From an uncultured Collinsella sp. (GTDB lineage Bacteria; Actinomycetota; Coriobacteriia; Coriobacteriales; Coriobacteriaceae): a stretch of DNA of 9,270 nucleotides. Below, piece by piece: positions 5,247-9,270 of this stretch; the stretch's first letter is position 1; each line of letters begins with the position of its first letter. The stretch is from the NCBI GenBank assembly GCA_937896835.1, contig CALBOJ010000084.1, forward strand, positions 1 through 9,270. Direction: 5' to 3'. The notes under the pieces are model-generated. The model was not told the origin of the DNA. It made no database searches and saw nothing but the letters and a program-made list of their open reading frames with translations. The position numbers and the translations under genes were made by a program.

Positions 5247-5786
5247 ATGAGCTGGAAACCGAGAAAATGCGTTATCGCCTTACTGACTTTGGCGGCTCTG
5301 ACGTGTTTCGCCGCCTTGATCGCCGTCAATATCAAACCGCAACACGATGCTTATCCCTCATCTTTGTCCATTAAAATGGGCCAAAATTTCAGCCTCGGCC
5401 GAAACGTGAATTATTTTAACAAGCTAAAACCTAATGAGGAAAATATCTTGATGTTCTGGGCATCGTGGTGTCAGCACTGCGAATCTCTCATAGAAGATAT
5501 GCAACAACTTGATAATTTCGCAGCCTTAAGGAAGAACCTTTTCACTGTTTCCGAGGACAGCACAATTGAAGAAGCCTCGGTCCATGAAGGAGACTTTCCC
5601 ATATACATAGATTAAGATAAGACCGTGTATGACCAATATGAACTTGAGCATATTCCGTCCATATTCATACTGGATGATCAAGGAAACATCATCGGCTTAT
5701 CCGAAGGAGAGGAAGAACCTCTTGCCTTATTAAAGAAATACGCCAAATACAACGGATATAAAGCGGAAGGAGGCGACATCAAGTAA
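5247..5786 (+). pseudogene. Membrane-anchored thioredoxin-like (TlpA/ResA type) protein, interrupted by a nonsense codon
   Basis: Residues 1-7 are basic, 8-27 form a signal anchor, and a thioredoxin fold follows with W74-C75-Q-H-C78 as the redox site. An in-frame TAA at 5613-5615 (codon 123) ends the product after FPIYID. The same frame then continues with DKTVYDQYELEHIPSIFILD and on to a TAA at 5784. It supplies the cis-proline motif (IPSIFILD, P137) and the final strand and helix every thioredoxin needs. The undamaged protein would be about 178 residues, normal for the family. A truncated product would lack the cis-Pro loop and probably not fold. GAGAGAGGGA precedes the chosen ATG at 5247. 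The gene is visibly AT-richer than the housekeeping genes, suggesting transfer. Likely role when intact: thiol-disulfide chemistry outside the membrane, perhaps on the next gene's Cys-containing product. Confidence 0.8.
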
Positions 5787-5815
5787 CTATCAAAGGCCAG
5801 ATTAAGGAGCCAGCC

Positions 5816-6220
5816 ATGAAGAAATGCCTGCTCTCCATCGTCTCAGCAGCTCTTTGCCTCTCCCTTGTCATGACACCATTTGTGCCCGTTGCGGCAGCCT
5901 ATGCCGACGAGGGGTCTCCCGCCGAGAGCAGCGAAATCTACGTCGGAGACAACTACGACGAAAATTACGATATATCCCTTTTTGAGCGCGGACGCTGCAC
6001 GGATTCATATTCCAAGGCGTGGTGCGATTCTCACGGATTTGCAAATAACCGCACCGTCCCTCACAAGGTCAAGCTGAACGTGAAGGAGGAGTCTTGCCTG
6101 CGCGATCCCTACCTTGCTGGCACCGCTGAAGTTATCGCCGGTCTCGTGACAACCGGTCCTGGCGGCGGCTTGTTTGCAACCGCAATGACATCGTGCCGAC
6201 TTTTCACTTGCATGTTCTAA
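5816..6220 (+). CDS. Secreted small cysteine-containing protein, candidate bacteriocin or toxin precursor
   Basis: This 134-residue product starts with a clear Sec signal peptide (KK, then a hydrophobic core, ending AYA30 before DEG). The mature part is first acidic (DEGSPAESSE...NYDENYDIS), then has two cysteine pairs and one single Cys: C61, C70, C94, C127 and C132. The last 40 residues are glycine-rich and hydrophobic (LAGTAEVIAGLVTTGPGGGLFA), closing with SCRLFTCMF. An acidic propeptide followed by a hydrophobic, disulfide-capable C-terminus is what one sees in several secreted antimicrobial precursors, but I recognise no specific family. AAGGAG (5804-5809) precedes the ATG. It lies 29 bases after the thioredoxin-like gene and 12 before a tiny membrane protein, in one operon. 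Confidence 0.7.
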   Translation: MKKCLLSIVSAALCLSLVMTPFVPVAAAYADEGSPAESSEIYVGDNYDENYDISLFERGRCTDSYSKAWCDSHGFANNRTVPHKVKLNVKEESCLRDPYLAGTAEVIAGLVTTGPGGGLFATAMTSCRLFTCMF

Positions 6221-6232
6221 AAGGAGGTTGCC

Positions 6233-6472
6233 ATGCTGTCGCAAAATCAATCGAGATACTTGACCACAATCGGCTTTGCCCTGCTTGCATTACTCTTTGC
6301 TAGCGACCTTTTGCTGAAACCGCCCAAGGAACTCGTTTTGCTTGCCATAGACTGCCTTTCCGCCCTTTACTTTACGGCAACCCTATTCGTCGGACTAAAG
6401 GAGAGGAAAAAAGGCGCAGTCGTCGCATCCGCCGTATGCTTGATCATAATCATTGCATCATTCTTTATCTGA
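6233..6472 (+). CDS. Small three-TM membrane protein, candidate immunity protein
   Basis: Of 79 residues, most lie in three predicted membrane helices: about 10-28, 34-56 and 62-79. A KERKK loop (56-60) comes before the last helix. A near-consensus ribosome site, AAGGAGG (6221-6227), sits 5 bases before the ATG and just 12 bases after the secreted-protein stop. This suggests strong, coupled expression of the pair. Size, topology and position fit immunity proteins of secreted peptides, but that is inference from context only and no family is recognised. Confidence 0.7.
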   Translation: MLSQNQSRYLTTIGFALLALLFASDLLLKPPKELVLLAIDCLSALYFTATLFVGLKERKKGAVVASAVCLIIIIASFFI

Positions 6473-6484
6473 CACGTTGGTGAT

Positions 6485-6781
6485 TTAGGGGCGATATCGT
6501 AGGAATACGACCGGGAGAGTCGGGACCAGATTGCCCGGGTTGCCCGGTCGGCTCGCGCGACGGTGCGGCGGTTCCACAGAAAGCTCTCCGGACTTCACGC
6601 CGTTTCTGATCGCATTGTAGACAGCCATCTCGTCTTCGCAGTCGGCGAGCACGCGGTGTGCGTCGTCGTTTTGGATGTCCAGTAAATCTCGAAGGTCCTC
6701 CATGCACCAGCGTCCGAGATTTGGCCATGCGCGTTGCGCGAGCTGATAAGTGTCGATTGCGATGTTGTAGTTAAAGTCCAA
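6485..6781 (-). pseudogene. 5'-truncated DnaQ-like 3'-5' exonuclease remnant
   Basis: Residues 1-60 match the C-terminal half of DEDDh exonucleases (DNA polymerase III epsilon type). DTYQLAQRAWP is followed by a helix (LRDLLDI), then AHRVLADCEDEMAVYNAI, with the Exo III His (H42) and Asp (D47). The N-terminal half with the DxE and Exo II motifs is missing: the frame begins at a TTG codon and meets stop codons a few codons upstream. The last third (PPHRRASRPGNPGNLVPTLP) does not look like the family. It is therefore a fragment, probably inert. It lies between two convergent operons. Confidence 0.65.
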
Positions 6782-6843
6782 GCCAATGCCGTCCCAGGCA
6801 GAACGGCTTTGTTTCCTTGATTATCAACTTCATCCGGACACTT

Positions 6844-6917
6844 CCCGCATTCATCCGTGTGTGTACGGATGAATGCGGGGTTCAATACCCCGGCGGTCTG
6901 ATCGGCAGGCCGCCGGG
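6844..6917 (-). terminator. Double hairpin downstream of the ABC operon
   Basis: On the minus strand, just after the stop at 6923, comes an 8-bp stem (CCCGGCGG 6889-6896 with CCGCCGGG 6910-6917). Next is a 15-bp perfect stem (CCCGCATTCATCCGT 6844-6858 with its complement 6865-6879) around GTGTGT. Neither is followed by a T-run, so termination may be weak, or the structures may protect the 3' end. Confidence 0.5.
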
Positions 6918-6922
6918 AACTC

Positions 6923-7351
6923 TCACTCCTCGATAAAAGCCGGCACCCGGTTAGTCCTGCGCATCTTGAAATTGCCATTTTCGTGGGAGACGTAGAGGAT
7001 GCCGTCCATCCCGTCTCGCGATGCATATGAAAGGTGAACAGAACCGCAATCCGCTCCATCATTGTCGAGAAGATCGAACGAATTCGGGTCGCTCGTTGCG
7101 GCCAAACGACCACTCATACAAGAACCATCGTCATTACAGATTTGCCATTCCATGTCTTCGCCTGCAAGAATCGCCATAGACGGCCTGGTCGCGCCATCGT
7201 TGACATACATCCCGTCTATGCCAAACCCATTTTCAGCGCCATCGATGAACGACTGCTCGGACCTATACCTCGCAAATGATGCACATAGCACCATTGCAAG
7301 ACAAAGTACAAAGCCAACAATCGCTATCTTTGCATAGCTCTTGCCTATCAT
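6923..7351 (-). CDS. Membrane-anchored extracytoplasmic protein coupled to the ABC exporter
   Basis: The product (142 residues from the ATG at 7351) has one N-terminal anchor helix (YAKIAIVGFVLCLAMVLCASF). A polar, acidic, probably beta-rich outer domain with three cysteines follows (WQICNDDGSC, DGADCGSVHLSY). A GTG at 7360 would add three residues, but it overlaps the ribosome site GGGAGG (7360-7365), so the ATG 8 bases beyond it is preferred. The ATG follows the transporter's TGA by one base and the ribosome site lies in the transporter's last codons, so translation is coupled. It is likely an accessory or immunity partner of the transporter. The family is not recognised. Confidence 0.7.
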   Translation of the reverse strand: MIGKSYAKIAIVGFVLCLAMVLCASFARYRSEQSFIDGAENGFGIDGMYVNDGATRPSMAILAGEDMEWQICNDDGSCMSGRLAATSDPNSFDLLDNDGADCGSVHLSYASRDGMDGILYVSHENGNFKMRRTNRVPAFIEE

Positions 7352-7352
7352 G

Positions 7353-9167
7353 TCATTCACCTCCCTCGTATGTATCGAGGTATTCCTGCTTGAGCGTCTG
7401 CGAGGACGACTTGATCTTTTCCACGAGCGTGCCGGCCTCGATGAAGTAGAACGAGTTGGTGAGGTCTGCCAGGTCGTCGAGCAGATGGCTTGAAATGAGC
7501 ACGCTTCGTCCCCGCGCCACCTCGCTGCGCATCGCGTCGCAGGAGGTTTTCCGCTTTCCCGGATCGAGGCCGTTCAGCGGTTCATCGAGGATGAGGTACG
7601 GGCAATCGGTCGCTATCGCCATGGCAAGCTTTACCTGCTGCTTCATTCCCGTCGAGAGTTTACGGGTCGGCTTGTCGAGATATGGGGAGATTCCGAGGGA
7701 GTCGCAGAGCGAGTCGATGTCGGCGGCCGATTTCCACGCCTCCCTAACGAAAGCAAGGTGCTCGATGGCCGATAGCGTGGGATAGAGATCCGCGCCGCCC
7801 GAAGAGCTCAGGTAGACGAGTTCTGCAAATTCGGCTGATCGACGTTGGCAGATTCCGTCTGCCGCCAGGCTTCCCGAGCGGATGCGGGTGGGAAATTGGC
7901 CCGACAGCGCTTCAAGAAGGGTGGTTTTCCCCGAGCCGTTGGGAGCAACGAGGCCCGCCGCCGTTCCCGGGCTCAGGAAAAGCGACCCGATTGAAAGTAT
8001 CGTCGTGCTTCCGTATCCCACGCTCGCGTCCAGAAGCTCGAGCCCATGGCGCTTTTTAGCGGGTCCAGCCTGTTTGGGCGAACGTGCCGCAACGGCGCCG
8101 ACCGCAAAAAGGACCGCGACGTATGCCAGGGCCACGGCAAGCATCGATGCGCTGCCTGAACCGGAGCCAATGAATTCTGTCGGGAAGCATCCTACGTAGC
8201 CCGTTGCCTCGATAGGCGAGAACACGGCCAGCGGCAGGAGATTGAGCGCGGCGTTATGCTCCAGCGCCGAATCGGACAGCAACGGGAATGCCGGGGCCGC
8301 GACAAGCAGCGCTGAGGTAAGGGGGCCCGCGAGGACGCGCCTCGTTGCGGTCGATAGGACGGCGGAGCAAACGGATATCAAGGTTCCGCCCGCAAGCAGC
8401 GCGAGAAGCAGGGTCGTGAAGACGTTTCCCGCGGTCGTGGTGGCAAGCGCGCCGTCATGGAAGAAGACGATCGGGTACCCAATTTGCCCGAAGCCGTTTA
8501 GGGCCAAGGCGTAAATGCCCCCGGGTGCGAGGCCGGCGAGGAGCATCGCGGTCCCCGCGGCGATTATCGAAAACACGATCTGGATAAGGCGCCGGAATTT
8601 GGGCACGGGCGCCTTCGCCGCCAGGGTCGCAGGCCTTGTGGCGCCGAGCACGAGTATCGACGAGAGAAGGAAGGGGATGAAGGGGAGGAAAGACGGCGCC
8701 GCGGCAATGGCGTAAGGCAGGAAGGAAAGGAATGGCAGGTCGTTTGCGGAGGCCGGGATATCCGTGATGCCGGAGCTGCTCAGGGCACGGCAATATGCGA
8801 GCGCTGCGTCATTGGTCTCTCGGTCTCCCACGATGGACCCGGATTGGAAGCCTTCGCCCATGAGCGCGTAGTAGCTCTCGGCAGAATCGAGAAAGGCGGC
8901 GTCGGTTTGAGCGGCAAGGGCGGCGTTCGCGTATCTTGCAAGCTCCGCGTCAGCTTGCTGCTCTGGAGATAGGTCTGTGCCGCTGGCCTGGGGCGCGCGC
9001 GTATTGAATGCGTCGACAAAGCCCTGCATGCCCTGTTTCATAAAGAAGGGCCCGTAGATGGGTGAATTGAACGCAATGGGGACGGAAAAGGCTGCGGCGA
9101 GAACGAGCGTACAAATCCATGCGGCCTTGTCTCTTAGGATCAGTTTGAGAAGAAGTCGACAGTACAT
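7353..9167 (-). CDS. ABC-2-type exporter with permease and ATPase in one chain
   Basis: This 604-residue protein has an N-terminal membrane region: a first helix near 15-34, a large outer loop to about 150, then helices near 150-178, 194-222, 248-275, 283-300 and 343-361. It ends in an ATP-binding domain (376-604). ATPase motifs are Walker A APNGSGKTT (408-416), signature LSTGMKQ (504-510), Walker B YLILDEP (524-530) with E529, D-loop GLDP (533-536) and H561 in SSHLLDD. The usual first Gly of Walker A is Ala, and where the Q-loop glutamine is expected the sequence reads VYLSSSGGADLYP. Permease-first fusion and a long first outer loop fit half-size ABC-2 exporters for peptides or for self-protection. 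The ATG at 9167 has only a weak GTAGG upstream. The 103 bases beyond hold no gene and no clear promoter. Confidence 0.85.
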   Translation of the reverse strand: MYCRLLLKLILRDKAAWICTLVLAAAFSVPIAFNSPIYGPFFMKQGMQGFVDAFNTRAPQASGTDLSPEQQADAELARYANAALAAQTDAAFLDSAESYYALMGEGFQSGSIVGDRETNDAALAYCRALSSSGITDIPASANDLPFLSFLPYAIAAAPSFLPFIPFLLSSILVLGATRPATLAAKAPVPKFRRLIQIVFSIIAAGTAMLLAGLAPGGIYALALNGFGQIGYPIVFFHDGALATTTAGNVFTTLLLALLAGGTLISVCSAVLSTATRRVLAGPLTSALLVAAPAFPLLSDSALEHNAALNLLPLAVFSPIEATGYVGCFPTEFIGSGSGSASMLAVALAYVAVLFAVGAVAARSPKQAGPAKKRHGLELLDASVGYGSTTILSIGSLFLSPGTAAGLVAPNGSGKTTLLEALSGQFPTRIRSGSLAADGICQRRSAEFAELVYLSSSGGADLYPTLSAIEHLAFVREAWKSAADIDSLCDSLGISPYLDKPTRKLSTGMKQQVKLAMAIATDCPYLILDEPLNGLDPGKRKTSCDAMRSEVARGRSVLISSHLLDDLADLTNSFYFIEAGTLVEKIKSSSQTLKQEYLDTYEGGE

Positions 9168-9270
9168 TCAGAAGCACCTACGTTCCTCAAAGAATCGTTA
9201 GATTAAAAGTAACAGACCGGATGAAGATACGTGCGACGGGGGCGAGGCGAATGGCTGAGCGGTATCGATA
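9168..9270. other. Upstream region of the ABC operon
   Basis: Read on the minus strand this stretch is AT-rich around GTTACTTTTAATCTAACG, a plausible promoter area, but I cannot place reliable -35/-10 boxes. All frames entering the exporter's start have nearby stops, so no upstream gene overlaps it here. Confidence 0.35.

Noticed and set aside
7034..7337. Two plus-strand frames of 81 and 91 codons
   Set aside because: They are antisense to the anchored protein coupled to the ABC exporter, which has the better ribosome site and operon context.

Overview
The window looks like part of the chromosome of a high-GC actinobacterium, most likely a gut Coriobacteriia (Collinsella-like). This is an inference from codon use, the fused coaBC next to a zinc-ribbon coiled-coil gene, the zinc-ribbon/beta-sandwich membrane-type protein and the DUF6273-like domain. 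No rRNA or other taxonomic marker is present.

Positions 1-2262 are housekeeping: the tail of an unidentified gene overlapping (ATGA) a C4-type zinc-ribbon coiled-coil gene (CdsZ-like), then coaBC, all on the plus strand as one operon. A tRNA-Pro(GGG) gene follows, with its own promoter and a strong intrinsic terminator. After the tRNA the character changes to accessory DNA.

Positions 2263-2690 carry no convincing gene but many inverted repeats: three TTAAGCAA half-sites, two related hairpins each ending in GCTGTATTTAT, and a 23-bp near-palindrome. Positions 2770-3723 (minus strand) encode a Flp-like prepilin whose stalk is fused to a DUF6273-like, probably C-type-lectin-fold, domain. A run of nine G lies inside its leader-peptide codons, which suggests ON/OFF phase variation. 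Its 3' flank has 12-bp tandem repeats and a terminator. Its 5' flank, shared with a divergent operon, has a 15-bp and a 24-bp perfect palindrome.

Positions 3970-6472 (plus) form a run of small genes: a two-TM protein, a beta-sandwich/zinc-ribbon protein whose C-terminus looks degraded, a membrane-anchored thioredoxin-like gene broken by a nonsense codon, a secreted cysteine-containing small protein, and a three-TM small protein. Convergent to these, on the minus strand (9167 to 6923), lie a permease-ATPase fused ABC-2 exporter and a coupled membrane-anchored protein. Downstream of them are hairpins and a 5'-truncated DnaQ-like exonuclease remnant. Secreted Cys peptide, thiol-oxidoreductase, tiny membrane protein and ABC exporter together resemble a bacteriocin/secreted-peptide locus with immunity. 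I could match the peptide to no known family, so this is a hypothesis.

The two most notable signals are the phase-variable pilin-lectin fusion and the uncharacterised secreted-peptide cassette. The several broken genes (thioredoxin, exonuclease, beta-sandwich remnant) mark the tRNA-distal part as a decaying or recently rearranged accessory island.
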